A stretch of 64,000 nt of DNA, from NCBI GenBank assembly GCA_964396415.1, contig CAYNFM010000001.1, forward strand, positions 1 through 64,000. The letters are read 5' to 3'. Each line of letters starts with the position of its first letter. The stretch's first letter is position 1. Position numbers and translations under genes: made by a program. This document shows positions 16,605 to 24,885 of the stretch, piece by piece. The notes under the pieces are model-generated. The model saw only the letters and a program-made list of their open reading frames with translations, searched no databases and was not told the origin of the DNA. Origin of the DNA: UBA1306 sp964396415. GTDB taxonomy: Bacteria; Spirochaetota; Spirochaetia; Treponematales; Rectinemataceae.

Positions 16605-17723
16605 CTAGTCTATATTCGCCGCGTATACCTTGTCGAAGTCCTCCTGCACGCGGAAGACTATGTCCATGATGTCCGGGTCGAAGTGGACCTCGCGCTCCTG
16701 CCGTATCTTCCGTATCGCCGTCTCGTGGCTATACGAGGGCTTGTAGCTGCGTTTCATGCGCAGCGCGTCGTAGACGTCGGCCAGCGAGACGATGCGCGCG
16801 GGGAGGGGGATCATCTTTCCCTCGAGGTTATAAGGGTAGCCGGAGCCGTTCCACCATTCGTGGTGGGATAGGGCGATTTCCCTCGCCATCGGGTTGGGAT
16901 AGCTCGAGAGGATGAAGGCTCCGTTGATGGTGTGCTCCTTCATGATCCCCCACTCGAACTCGCTCAAGGGCCCTTCCTTGTTGAGGATGTTGTCGGGCGT
17001 CCCTATCTTGCCCACGTCGTGCATCGCGGCCAGGAATCCGATGTCTGCGATGAAGTCCTTGTCCACCTCGGGCCATCGAGGATCGTTGAACATCTCCTTC
17101 GCGATGAGGCTGGTGTAGATGTTGACGCGCTCGATGTGCTTGCCGGTATCGTTGTCCTTGAGCTTCGAGGCCTCTAGGAGCGATGAGAACATATCCCTCA
17201 GGAACTTCCTGTTCTCCTCGGTAACGTCGTCCATGTAGACCGAATAGGCTCCCGGCTTCTCCTTGAGCCGAGTCTCCGCCTCCCCGTCGTCCTCGGAATA
17301 GAAGGGAAAGATGTGGACCTTGGTTATGACGGCGGCGGCGTTCTTGGCCTTGTGGGAAATGGTTCCCTTCCACGCGTGACCCGCCTCGTCGCGGCTCAGC
17401 GCCTCGTTGATGGAGCGGGCCGTCTCGGGACTTATCGATCTCGACAGGGTGCCGAAAAAACTCGGGGATTCGGGATAGCCGAAGGCCTTGAGCAGGTCCT
17501 TGAACGACTCGTTTCGGAAAACGAAGCCCATGGATTCGTCCAGGAGGGCGAGCGGCTCGGGTATCTGGTCGTAGCTGTGGATTACGCTCCTTGTCCCCGC
17601 CTCGGATAATAGGGGAGAATCCGAGGGCATCGCCTTGGCCTCTTTTTCGACCTCCGGCGGCTCGTCGACGGATTCGAGCTCTTCGATCTCGTCCTGAGCA
17701 TCCCAGGAATAGGAATTTTCCAT
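16605..17723 (-). CDS. PAS-like/HD-GYP domain protein, probable c-di-GMP phosphodiesterase
   Basis: 372 residues. An acidic N-terminus is followed by a PAS-like domain (about 50-165, with EPLALLDESMGFVFRNESF). The HD-GYP domain (about 175-365) shows HIERVNIYTS, the HD pair in MHDVGKIGTPDNIL, HHEWWNGSGYPYNL carrying the GYP signature, and ARIVSLADVYDALRMKRSYK. These are the metal and substrate residues of active HD-GYP phosphodiesterases. It lacks a transmembrane segment, so it probably acts in the cytosol. GGGAG lies three bases before the ATG. It follows tsaB by 61 bases. With the PilZ proteins nearby it points to c-di-GMP control of motility. Confidence 0.88.
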   Translation of the reverse strand: MENSYSWDAQDEIEELESVDEPPEVEKEAKAMPSDSPLLSEAGTRSVIHSYDQIPEPLALLDESMGFVFRNESFKDLLKAFGYPESPSFFGTLSRSISPETARSINEALSRDEAGHAWKGTISHKAKNAAAVITKVHIFPFYSEDDGEAETRLKEKPGAYSVYMDDVTEENRKFLRDMFSSLLEASKLKDNDTGKHIERVNIYTSLIAKEMFNDPRWPEVDKDFIADIGFLAAMHDVGKIGTPDNILNKEGPLSEFEWGIMKEHTINGAFILSSYPNPMAREIALSHHEWWNGSGYPYNLEGKMIPLPARIVSLADVYDALRMKRSYKPSYSHETAIRKIRQEREVHFDPDIMDIVFRVQEDFDKVYAANID

Positions 17724-17784
17724 AGACTCCCGTACTTCCGATCTCCGAGGGACCCGATGCGGTCTCTCGAAGAAGGATTATTGG

Positions 17785-18444
17785 CTACGAAGCCGGCTCC
17801 TCGGCCTCGCTCGGTCTCAAATAGAGCGGTCCTTCGTCGGTTTTCCCCGGCCCCCCCTCTCGGAATGCGATGAGTCCCAGCGCGGCGATGGCGCGCGCGG
17901 CGGGGGTCCTCGCCCTTTCGTCGACCCAAAAGCCGCTGCGTTCCAAGGCGTATCCGCGAAACAGCTCCGCGTCAGGGCCAGTCGCCAAGGCCTTAGGATA
18001 AGTATCAAGTAGCGCGGCCAGCTTATCAAGGGGAATATCGAGCCAGTCCGTCGCCCTTCGGCCGCGCAGGTAAACGGCGGAATAGACTCTTCCCTTCCTG
18101 CCGTCGATGATGGGCGCGACCGCTCCGTCGAAGCAGTCGTAGCCCCAGGCCAGCGCATCGAGCGTCGGCACCGAGATCCAGGGTATGGCGAGGCCCGCGG
18201 CTATGCCCTTGGAGGCCGCCATGCCGATGCGAAGTCCCGTGAACGAGCCCGGGCCCCGCGCGCAGGCGACGAGGCCGAGCTCGGACCTGAGGGTGAGGGA
18301 CCGCGCGAGGCAGGAGTCCGCCAGCTCGATGATTCGCTCGGCGTGGCGCAGGCCCAGGTCCAGCGAGGCTTCCGACCAGCCGGAATCCTTCATCAAGGCG
18401 ACGGACAGGATATCGGTCGAAGCGTCGATAGCCAGGACGTTCAT
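17785..18444 (-). CDS. tsaB: tRNA threonylcarbamoyladenosine biosynthesis protein TsaB
   Basis: 219 residues, paralogue of the Kae1/TsaD ATPase fold that partners TsaD in making t6A37 of ANN-decoding tRNAs. It begins MNVLAIDASTDILSVAL, with RHAERIIELAD and the GPGSFTGLRIGMAASKGIA motif, all TsaB hallmarks. The ATG overlaps the tsaE stop by four bases. It is last of the tsaE-tsaB pair; tsaD and tsaC are not in the window. Confidence 0.93.
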   Translation of the reverse strand: MNVLAIDASTDILSVALMKDSGWSEASLDLGLRHAERIIELADSCLARSLTLRSELGLVACARGPGSFTGLRIGMAASKGIAAGLAIPWISVPTLDALAWGYDCFDGAVAPIIDGRKGRVYSAVYLRGRRATDWLDIPLDKLAALLDTYPKALATGPDAELFRGYALERSGFWVDERARTPAARAIAALGLIAFREGGPGKTDEGPLYLRPSEAEEPAS

Positions 18445-18881
18445 CGCAATGAAGCTTCCAGGGCCTCGCCCTCGATTCGAAAGACCCTGCTCCCATCGCC
18501 ATCGACCGATATGTCGACGGCTTGCGCCCCGGGCGGAAGGGCGGAAGCCACGCGCTCGCTCCACTCGATGAGGCATACTCCGCCCGAGTCGGTCATCAGG
18601 TCCTCGCCGCCGACGGACTCGAAATCCGCCGGCCCGGAGAGCCGGTACGCGTCTATATGGTGGAACCTGAGCCTTCCCTGGTATTCCGAGACGATCGTAT
18701 AGGTGGGGCTGGTCACCTCTTCGATAACGCCGAGGCCTCGCGCGAGGCCCTTGGCGAAGACGGTCTTACCGGCTCCGAGCCCCCCCGTCAAGGCTATCAC
18801 GGTGCCGCCGGGGAGAGTCTTCCCTAAGGCTTCGCCGAGGGCTAGGGTTTCTTCGGGCTTGCGGAGCCGGATCTGCCTCAG
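18441..18881 (-). CDS. tsaE: tRNA threonylcarbamoyladenosine biosynthesis ATPase TsaE, probable CTG start
   Basis: 146-residue P-loop ATPase of the t6A pathway. Walker A is GGLGAGKT (about 33-40); SPTYTIVSEYQG and HHIDAYRL are typical. The only in-frame ATG/GTG/TTG near the start is a GTG (18800) that would delete the conserved KPEETLALGEALGKTLPGG segment. A CTG at 18881 restores it, shares four bases with the preceding stop (CTGA) and has GGGAG six bases upstream, so a translationally coupled CTG start is the best reading. Confidence 0.9.
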   Translation of the reverse strand: MRQIRLRKPEETLALGEALGKTLPGGTVIALTGGLGAGKTVFAKGLARGLGVIEEVTSPTYTIVSEYQGRLRFHHIDAYRLSGPADFESVGGEDLMTDSGGVCLIEWSERVASALPPGAQAVDISVDGDGSRVFRIEGEALEASLR

Positions 18882-19138
18882 GGCAGTCTCCCGGAGCGCT
18901 CCATCTCTACGACATAATCCTTGATCGCGTGGATTACGGAGAGAGCCGGAAATTCAAGGGCGTCGAGGAGGTGTATCCTCACGTCGGGCGGGCCGAGCGG
19001 GCCGTGCTCGAGCGTTATGGAAACGTCGCTCTCGCTCTGCCGCTCGTCATATTCGATGACGGCGACGGCCGTGAGCTCCTTGATGTAGTGCAGCGGCGAA
19101 TCCCTTCTGGCGAGATCCCGAAGCTCGACCACCCTCAT
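18878..19138 (-). CDS. Small protein of unknown function heading the tsaE-tsaB operon
   Basis: 86 residues, soluble, alternating strand/helix pattern (MRVVELRDLARRDSPLHYI at the start, LSVIHAIKDYVVEMERSG at the end). Family not recognised. It overlaps tsaE by four bases. The ATG follows a -10 element by only six bases with no ribosome binding site, suggesting a leaderless operon mRNA. Confidence 0.7.
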   Translation of the reverse strand: MRVVELRDLARRDSPLHYIKELTAVAVIEYDERQSESDVSITLEHGPLGPPDVRIHLLDALEFPALSVIHAIKDYVVEMERSGRLP

Positions 19139-19144
19139 GCTTCA

Positions 19145-19174
19145 ATTGTAGGTAGGGTCGGGCGTCGGAGTCAA
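19145..19174 (-). promoter_or_regulatory. Leaderless-type promoter of the tsa operon
   Basis: On the minus strand: TTGACT (19169-19174), 18-base spacer, TACAAT (19145-19150), six bases, ATG at 19138. Confidence 0.65.
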
Positions 19175-19192
19175 GACAGCTCGGCATACGCC

Positions 19193-20299
19193 TCAATCCG
19201 CGTATCCGTAGACGTAGGACAGTATCGCGTTGAGGCCTTGGCGGGAGATCTTGACGAACTGAACGTGCATCACTCCGCCGAAGTTCCTCGCCTTGTTCAT
19301 CCTGATGACCTTGGCGAAGGCCGCCTGAGCGCCGCCTCCGCCGGGATTGAAGGTGATCTTGACGAACTCGCCGGCAGGCAGGGGATTGGCGGTCTGGATG
19401 CCCAGGCCGCCGGCCGATATGTCGACTATGGTCCCCGGGTAGGGAATATTCTCTACCTTCGCGGCGCTCCGCTGGCCGACCTTCGGCGCCTTCGCGCCGG
19501 ATTTGGCCGCAGTCACGGCCACCCGATAAAAGGTGCAAGGGGCCTTCATCTCGCGGCGAGCATGGCGACGCGCCGGCAGGGCGCTCACCGAGTCGCTGTG
19601 CGCCAGCACCATTGCGTCCTTGCCCCCCATTTTTTCCCAGCCGGCGACCCGCGTCGCGAACTGGTAGCCCTGATGGCTCTGCGCATAGAAATAGCAGGTA
19701 AGCCGGGTTCCGCGCCGAAAGCGGAGGGCTTCGCCGTACGAGTCCGATACCGGCTCGACGACGATGCCGTTAGGCTCGACGGCCAATATAACGGAGGGAT
19801 AGGACTCCTCGCCGGGCGCGATGAAGGTGAGGGGGGCTCCGCGGCCGAGCTGTCTCGTGCTTCTTACCGTTCCGCCCTGCGCGCTGACGCGGGTCAGTCG
19901 CTCGCGCGCCGCGAAGAGCCGAGCCTTGCGCTCGTCGGCGTCGGTCTCGGAGTCGGCGGCCTTGTCTATGTGTCGATAGGCGTCCTTGAAGAAGGCATCC
20001 AGCTTCTGCTGGTTGCGGAAGACGAATTCGGGATTGGAAAGGGAAAGGGCCTTCCCGAAATACTCGAGAAATCGCACGTCCTCCTCGGGCAGGCCGGCGG
20101 ATCGCGCGGCCCTGCGGAAGGAATGCTTGTCGAAGGACGAGGACCGGCCCAAGCCTCCGGCGTTCTTCCTGATCACGACGATCAAGATGACGACGAGGAT
20201 CGCGGCGCCTATCACGATCATGGTGCTCGAGCCGAAGCCGGCGCCGCCCGTGGAATAGAGGTTGCTGCCTAGCTGTATCAATACCGGTTGCGCGGTCAT
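19193..20299 (-). CDS. PilZ-domain protein, probable c-di-GMP receptor
   Basis: 368 residues. One transmembrane helix (about 27-43, MIVIGAAILVVILIVVI) is followed by a charged linker and an N-terminal PilZ-associated domain (about 60-230). The PilZ domain (about 235-365) shows the binding signature RRHARREMKAP (RxxxR) and DISAGGLGI (D-x-S-x-x-G). Such proteins in spirochaetes tie c-di-GMP to motility. It is last in the flagellar cluster; its ATG overlaps the stop of the upstream gene. Confidence 0.85.
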   Translation of the reverse strand: MTAQPVLIQLGSNLYSTGGAGFGSSTMIVIGAAILVVILIVVIRKNAGGLGRSSSFDKHSFRRAARSAGLPEEDVRFLEYFGKALSLSNPEFVFRNQQKLDAFFKDAYRHIDKAADSETDADERKARLFAARERLTRVSAQGGTVRSTRQLGRGAPLTFIAPGEESYPSVILAVEPNGIVVEPVSDSYGEALRFRRGTRLTCYFYAQSHQGYQFATRVAGWEKMGGKDAMVLAHSDSVSALPARRHARREMKAPCTFYRVAVTAAKSGAKAPKVGQRSAAKVENIPYPGTIVDISAGGLGIQTANPLPAGEFVKITFNPGGGGAQAAFAKVIRMNKARNFGGVMHVQFVKISRQGLNAILSYVYGYAD

Positions 20300-21198
20300 G
20301 ACTCGGGAAGCGCCTCTCGCATCGCCCCGAAGAAGCTTCGCATGCGCGGCAGGACCTCGTATTCGGCGAGGTCGCCGATGAGCACCGCGTCCTTGCGCTC
20401 GAAAGCGTCGGTGAGCTGGCGGAGCACGCCGTTAAATTCTCCGTAGAAGTCCGGCATGGCCGATCCGCCGACGAAGATGGATGCGGTGTCGATCCCGCTT
20501 CTCCTGAGCTCCGGGATTATCCGTATCACCTTGTTGAAGATCTCGACGAAATAGAGGACGGCTTTCATGGCCTGGTCCTCCTTGCCCGTTTGGAGAAGGA
20601 CTGGAAGGTCGGCCAGCTCCTCGGACCTCGCGTCGAAGAGGGAGGCCGCGGCCCGCATCTCTTCGGCCGGATGGCGCAGCTCGGCGAGCCTCTCGTCGAA
20701 TATGCCCTTGAGGCGATCCGACTGGGCGGAGAGCTCCACGCGGGCGGCATTGTCGGGTTTATCGCCGGCGCGGTCGAGGATGTCCGAGAAGAGCTGCACG
20801 AAGGAGAGCTCGTCGGCAGCGAAGAGTCCGGCGAAGGCATCTCTCATGTCCCGCGCTCCGGTTCGGAGGCCAGGCCAGACGGCGGTCGTATCCTCGGCGG
20901 CCGTATCCTCGGCAGAGCGCTTGGAAATGGCGAGGAGCTCAAGCAGGGTCTCCAGGGCGCGAATCCTGATCGCGGCCGCGTCCTCGGCGCGGATCTCGAC
21001 GCTCGAAACCGAGGCGGAAGGCATCTCGGCGAAGCGGGCGTAGCCGTCGGCGTCGACCTCTTCACCGTCGACCTTGAGGGATACGATCACCGACCCAGCC
21101 CTGTCGAGCAGGTCGTCGGCTCCCGCGAGCAACTCTCCGAGATTGGCCGAGTCCTTTGCTTCGATGGCGAGGGGCGCCCCGTTCACGGTTATCAACAT
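20296..21198 (-). CDS. Flagellar-cluster protein of unknown function
   Basis: 300 residues, largely helical after an N-terminal strand-rich segment of about 75 residues (MLITVNGAPLAIEAKDSANL) that could be a small beta-grasp-like domain. No signal peptide or membrane helix. It lies between fliD and the PilZ gene, overlapping the latter by four bases, with GGAAGG before its ATG. A motility-related role is inferred from position only. Confidence 0.7.
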   Translation of the reverse strand: MLITVNGAPLAIEAKDSANLGELLAGADDLLDRAGSVIVSLKVDGEEVDADGYARFAEMPSASVSSVEIRAEDAAAIRIRALETLLELLAISKRSAEDTAAEDTTAVWPGLRTGARDMRDAFAGLFAADELSFVQLFSDILDRAGDKPDNAARVELSAQSDRLKGIFDERLAELRHPAEEMRAAASLFDARSEELADLPVLLQTGKEDQAMKAVLYFVEIFNKVIRIIPELRRSGIDTASIFVGGSAMPDFYGEFNGVLRQLTDAFERKDAVLIGDLAEYEVLPRMRSFFGAMREALPES

Positions 21199-21219
21199 GC
21201 GATTTCCTTCCTCGCGCCG

Positions 21220-23238
21220 TCATTGGCCCGAGTTCTGCTTCGAGAAGCTGTCGATTGAGCTGGATGCGCTCTCCATTCTGTTGAGGCTCGCTTCCATGTC
21301 CCCGTATTTTTGCTTCAGCTCGGACTCCTTGTCGGCGAGCTTCGCGTCGAGGTTGTCCAGATCGCTCTTGTCCCTCCCGATTTGCGAATCGATGGTGCCG
21401 GTCTTGAGCGAGATGATGCCGCCCGTCTCGACGTAGGGCTTGAGCATGCTGTCTATCGCGTAAGCCAGGCCGGAGTCGACTATGAGATCCCCGTTCGTGT
21501 CGTTGCCGAAAAACTGCTTGGCCGCCTCGAAGTGATCGGCGAGGGCCTTCGCCAGAGTCTCGTCCTCGATCTCGAGGTAGCCGCGCATCTTCGAGACGTC
21601 GAAGCTCCCGCCTGAGCCCAGCTTGCTCGCGTTCGTCGAGATGCCGAGCTGGGCGAGCAGGGCCATGTCGGGGCCGTCCCTGGTGGGGTAGGGGGAGGTC
21701 GCGATGCGTTGCAGGGAACTGCCGAGAAGGTTCAGGGTCGAGTCGCCCTGGAGCGTCCCTAGCCTATCCTTGGCCGCTTTCTTCTCGTCGTCGGTAAAGT
21801 AGGTGATTTCGTTTATCACCTTCTCGTCGTTGCGCGTAAGGATGTTGATCTGAGCCATGAGCTTGTTATAGTTGCCGACGAAGGCCACTATCGCCGACTG
21901 GACGGCGTCGCGGTCGGGTTGAATCCTGAGCCGAACGAGCTTGTCCGAGGCAGACTGGATATTCAACGTAACTCCCGGGATCGCGTCCGATATCGCGTTT
22001 TCCGGGCGCGCGATCTCGATTCCATCGAGGGCGATGACGGCGTCCTGGGCGGTCGAGATGGGGTTGAGGGGCCGAAATCCCCCGGTCTCGGTCGGATCGT
22101 AGATTCGCGCCTTCAAAACCTCGAGACGCCGCGTCGTATCCTTCACGCGGAAGCCCAGGGCCGAGATCGAGCTGCCGTACGAGTCCAGCTTGACGCTTAG
22201 CTTCTGCGTCCCATCCCCGTCCTGGAGGTCGGGAAGGGCCCTGGAACTTCCGTCGGGCCCGATGACGCTCGCCATCGACATATCCTCGACGAGGGGGGGG
22301 GAGGGAGGAGGGACCCAGTCGGGCAGACCCGAGGCGGAAGGCGCGCCGGTCACGGTGATGCCTTCGTAGGTGGCCGAGCCGACCGTGCCGAGACTCGGGC
22401 CCGGCGGAGGCGAAGGGGCCTGCTCTCTCGGCAGACGCGTCATTCGATACTCGATCTCGAGTACCATGCCCGCCGTCTTGGATTGCGGGTTCAGCTCGAG
22501 CTTGGCCTCTCCGCCCGCCGTCAACGACAGCCCGCCGTCGGCCGCGCCGACCGCCGCGGAGTCCATGGGATTGTCCCATCTGACGGCCTTAGCCGGATCG
22601 AGCTCCTGCCTCGACGTGGAGACGCGCTCGACGAGCCCGGCGTCCAGCGCGAGCTTGACCGCGTCGCCGTCGAAGCCGAGGCGGTTCGTCCCGCCGGTCT
22701 TCAGCGACTCGATGACCAGTGACCTGGTATCGGTCTTTCTGGAGACGACCTGCGCGCGAAGGAGGTCTCCTCCCTTCCTCGTAAGGGCGTCGGCGAAATC
22801 CTGGAGGCTTCCGCCTCCGAATTTGAGATCGACCCTCTTGTCTCCGACCGTAAACGCGTAGTCCCCGGCGGCCACTTTATAGTCCTTGGCCAGCTCGGAG
22901 GAGATGAGGCGATCGGCCGCCGCCGCGCGCTTTACCAGGATAGTCCTATCCTGCTCGAGGGCCTCGCGCGTCGCCGTGGCGGTAAGGACCTCCTCGTCCG
23001 AGGATTTCGCGATCCGCGCGTCGAAGGGATTCTTGAAGTTGTAGAGGTCCTGCGCCCCCTGGCGCAAAGTCCCGAGCTTCTGATTGAAGTCCAACCAGAC
23101 CGTCTTTTGCGTCTCGAGGGCCTTGATCGCGTCGGCTTCCTTGTCGCGCGGAATTCGCTCGACTTTCATGAGGCCGTCGATGAGTTTTTGAGTGCCATAT
23201 TTGTCGCTGGCCGTTCCGGGTATGGAGAAGTCGGACAT
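21220..23238 (-). CDS. fliD: Flagellar filament cap protein FliD
   Basis: 672 residues. The N-terminal FliD domain (MSDFSIPGTASDKYGTQKLI, then DFNQKLGTLRQGAQDLYNFKNPFDAR) and the C-terminal domain (AFVGNYNKLMAQINILTRND, later LDNLDAKLADKESELKQKYG) frame a long variable region with a proline/glycine-rich linker near 270-310. FliD caps the growing filament and folds flagellin, in spirochaetes within the periplasm. It is 22 bases upstream of the 300-residue unknown and 43 bases after flaG. Confidence 0.93.
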   Translation of the reverse strand: MSDFSIPGTASDKYGTQKLIDGLMKVERIPRDKEADAIKALETQKTVWLDFNQKLGTLRQGAQDLYNFKNPFDARIAKSSDEEVLTATATREALEQDRTILVKRAAAADRLISSELAKDYKVAAGDYAFTVGDKRVDLKFGGGSLQDFADALTRKGGDLLRAQVVSRKTDTRSLVIESLKTGGTNRLGFDGDAVKLALDAGLVERVSTSRQELDPAKAVRWDNPMDSAAVGAADGGLSLTAGGEAKLELNPQSKTAGMVLEIEYRMTRLPREQAPSPPPGPSLGTVGSATYEGITVTGAPSASGLPDWVPPPSPPLVEDMSMASVIGPDGSSRALPDLQDGDGTQKLSVKLDSYGSSISALGFRVKDTTRRLEVLKARIYDPTETGGFRPLNPISTAQDAVIALDGIEIARPENAISDAIPGVTLNIQSASDKLVRLRIQPDRDAVQSAIVAFVGNYNKLMAQINILTRNDEKVINEITYFTDDEKKAAKDRLGTLQGDSTLNLLGSSLQRIATSPYPTRDGPDMALLAQLGISTNASKLGSGGSFDVSKMRGYLEIEDETLAKALADHFEAAKQFFGNDTNGDLIVDSGLAYAIDSMLKPYVETGGIISLKTGTIDSQIGRDKSDLDNLDAKLADKESELKQKYGDMEASLNRMESASSSIDSFSKQNSGQ

Positions 23239-23281
23239 TCTCGCCTCGAGGGATGATCGAGCTGGCGCGCGAAGACGGGAA

Positions 23282-23644
23282 TCAGGCCGATTTGTCGAAA
23301 AGAAGGCCTAGCACTTCCCGAATATGCTCATAAACGCGCTGCAATTCCGCCGGCGGAATCTCCCTCACCACTTTATCGGTGTCGTTGTCGATGACCTTGA
23401 CGACCACTTCCCCGAGCTTCTCGTTGAGACTGAAGGACAGGCGTCGATTGAAGGTCTCGCTGACCCGCTGGAGATCGCGGATCGCGGTCTTGAGGTCGTT
23501 GGGGACTTCGGCCGGCGGCTTGACGGCTCCCGCCAAGATGGGGCCGAGCGAGTCGGAGGCGATTTCCTGAGGAACCGGCGCGCGCCTCGACCCGTCGATC
23601 GGGGCCGGCGAGGAAGTTCGTATGGAAGATACGTCGAGAGCCAT
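23282..23644 (-). CDS. flaG: FlaG-family flagellar protein
   Basis: 120 residues. A disordered N-terminus is followed by the FlaG core: RRLSFSLNEKLGEVVVKVID and VVREIPPAELQRVYEHIREVLGLLFD. FlaG proteins influence filament length. GGAGG precedes the ATG. It sits between fliD and the first flagellin, as in many flagellar loci. Confidence 0.9.
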   Translation of the reverse strand: MALDVSSIRTSSPAPIDGSRRAPVPQEIASDSLGPILAGAVKPPAEVPNDLKTAIRDLQRVSETFNRRLSFSLNEKLGEVVVKVIDNDTDKVVREIPPAELQRVYEHIREVLGLLFDKSA

Positions 23645-23675
23645 GTTAAGCCTCCGACAAGATAATCGGGAGAAA

Positions 23676-23705
23676 GGCGGGAAGGGGGCGCGTTCCCCTC
23701 CCGCC
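23676..23705 (-). terminator. Terminator after flaB
   Basis: On the minus strand a GC-rich stem beginning GGCGGG and ending CCCGCC, with inner G4/C4 runs, is followed by TTTCT. It lies between flaB and flaG, so flaB is probably terminated before flaG-fliD. Confidence 0.6.
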
Positions 23706-23799
23706 TGTTTCGCTTCCGCCCGTCAGGCGGTCGCATGGAGGAATTCGAGAGAAGACGTCCAGAAGTCTCTCGTTACCTCATTTCGATGAACGGATTCCG

Positions 23800-24648
23800 T
23801 CAGCCGAGAAGCGTCATTACGTTCTGCGAGCGGGTGTTTGCCTGGGCCAGCATCGCGGAGCCGGCGCGATCGAGGATCTGGTTCTTCACGTAGTCGACCA
23901 TTTGGCTAGCCATGTCGGTGTCGCGGATTTGGCTCTCCGCGGCCTGCAGGTTCTCAGCCGCGACCGATACGCCCTTCGCCGCCATCTCGAAGCGGTTCTG
24001 GTACGCGCCGAGGTCGGCGCGCTGCTTTGATACGACTTTCAGCGCCGAATCGAGGGTGCCGATCGCCTGGTTTGCCTTGCCCGGGTCGGCGATCGATACC
24101 ATGTCCGAGGCGCCCTGCGCTCCTTTGATGCCGAGGGCTTCGGCGGTCATGGTGCCGATGAAGACCTGCTTGCTCTGGTCCATGTTGGCGCCCACCTGGA
24201 ACTGCATCACCTGCGGGCCGTTCCTCGCGAAGCGTCCGGTGAGCAGGTTCATCCCGTTGAACTGGGCATGGCTGGCTATGCGGTTGATCTCGTCGACGAG
24301 CTGCGATACCTCGACCTGGATCTGCATCCGGTCCTCGGAGGTGTACACGCCGTTGGCACCCTGCACCGCGAGCTCTCTCATGCGGTGGATGATGTCCTCG
24401 GTCTCGCCCAGGTAGCCTTCAGTCGTCTGGATGAACGAAATGCCGTTTTCGATGTTCCTGGTAGCCTGATTGAGCCCGCGGATCTGGCTTCTGAGCTTTT
24501 CGGAGACCGCGAGTCCCGAAGCATCGTCGCCCGCCCTGTTGATGCGCTGCCCGGAGCTGAGCTTCTCGATGTCCTTTGCGATGTCGACGCCGGTGTTAGC
24601 CAGCACGCGATTCGCGAACATCGCGCTCATGTTGTGATTGATGATCAT
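23800..24648 (-). CDS. flaB: Flagellin core protein FlaB (copy 1)
   Basis: 282 residues, the usual size for spirochaete FlaB. It has the conserved terminal coiled coils only: MIINHNMSAMFANRVL...SSGQRINRAGDDASGLAVSE at the start and DTDMASQMVDYVKNQIL near the end, with almost no variable central domain. FlaB forms the periplasmic filament core. The ATG follows GGAGG. It lies 237 bases after the other flaB in the same direction. Confidence 0.95.
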   Translation of the reverse strand: MIINHNMSAMFANRVLANTGVDIAKDIEKLSSGQRINRAGDDASGLAVSEKLRSQIRGLNQATRNIENGISFIQTTEGYLGETEDIIHRMRELAVQGANGVYTSEDRMQIQVEVSQLVDEINRIASHAQFNGMNLLTGRFARNGPQVMQFQVGANMDQSKQVFIGTMTAEALGIKGAQGASDMVSIADPGKANQAIGTLDSALKVVSKQRADLGAYQNRFEMAAKGVSVAAENLQAAESQIRDTDMASQMVDYVKNQILDRAGSAMLAQANTRSQNVMTLLG

Positions 24649-24696
24649 CTGACCCTCCTTGAGGTATATCCGCGGCGGCCTTCCATGCCGTCGCGT

Positions 24697-24773
24697 TCCT
24701 TGCGCGCACGCCGACCGGGGAATGGGGCGAAAGATCGCGCCGTCCCATTCCGTTCGTCCCCGTGCGGCAAGGA
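24697..24773 (-). promoter_or_regulatory. Large stem-loop in the leader of flaB copy 1
   Basis: Three nested arm pairs: TCCTTGC (24697-24703) with GCAAGGA (24767-24773); GCACG (24706-24710) with CGTGC (24761-24765); and GGAATGGG with CCCATTCC (24744-24751). It lies 49 bases upstream of the flaB start. It could control mRNA stability or translation. Confidence 0.5.
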
Positions 24774-24837
24774 GCGCGCCCCTTCTGCAGGGCGCCCTCT
24801 ATGCCTGTGCGCGCGGGAGGGTGTTTGTCAAAGACCG

Positions 24838-24870
24838 ACGGAGAGGACGGCCTCACCGGACCGCCCTCCC
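24838..24870 (-). terminator. Imperfect hairpin after flaB copy 2
   Basis: GGAGGGCGGTCC and GGCCGTCCTCTCC on the minus strand can fold with mismatches, 16 bases after the flaB stop. A short TCTTTG follows. A weak candidate. Confidence 0.3.
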
Positions 24871-24885
24871 CATAATCATACTACG

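Noticed and set aside
18441..18800. TsaE starting at GTG 18800
   Set aside because: It would remove the conserved N-terminal strand and helix upstream of the P-loop.
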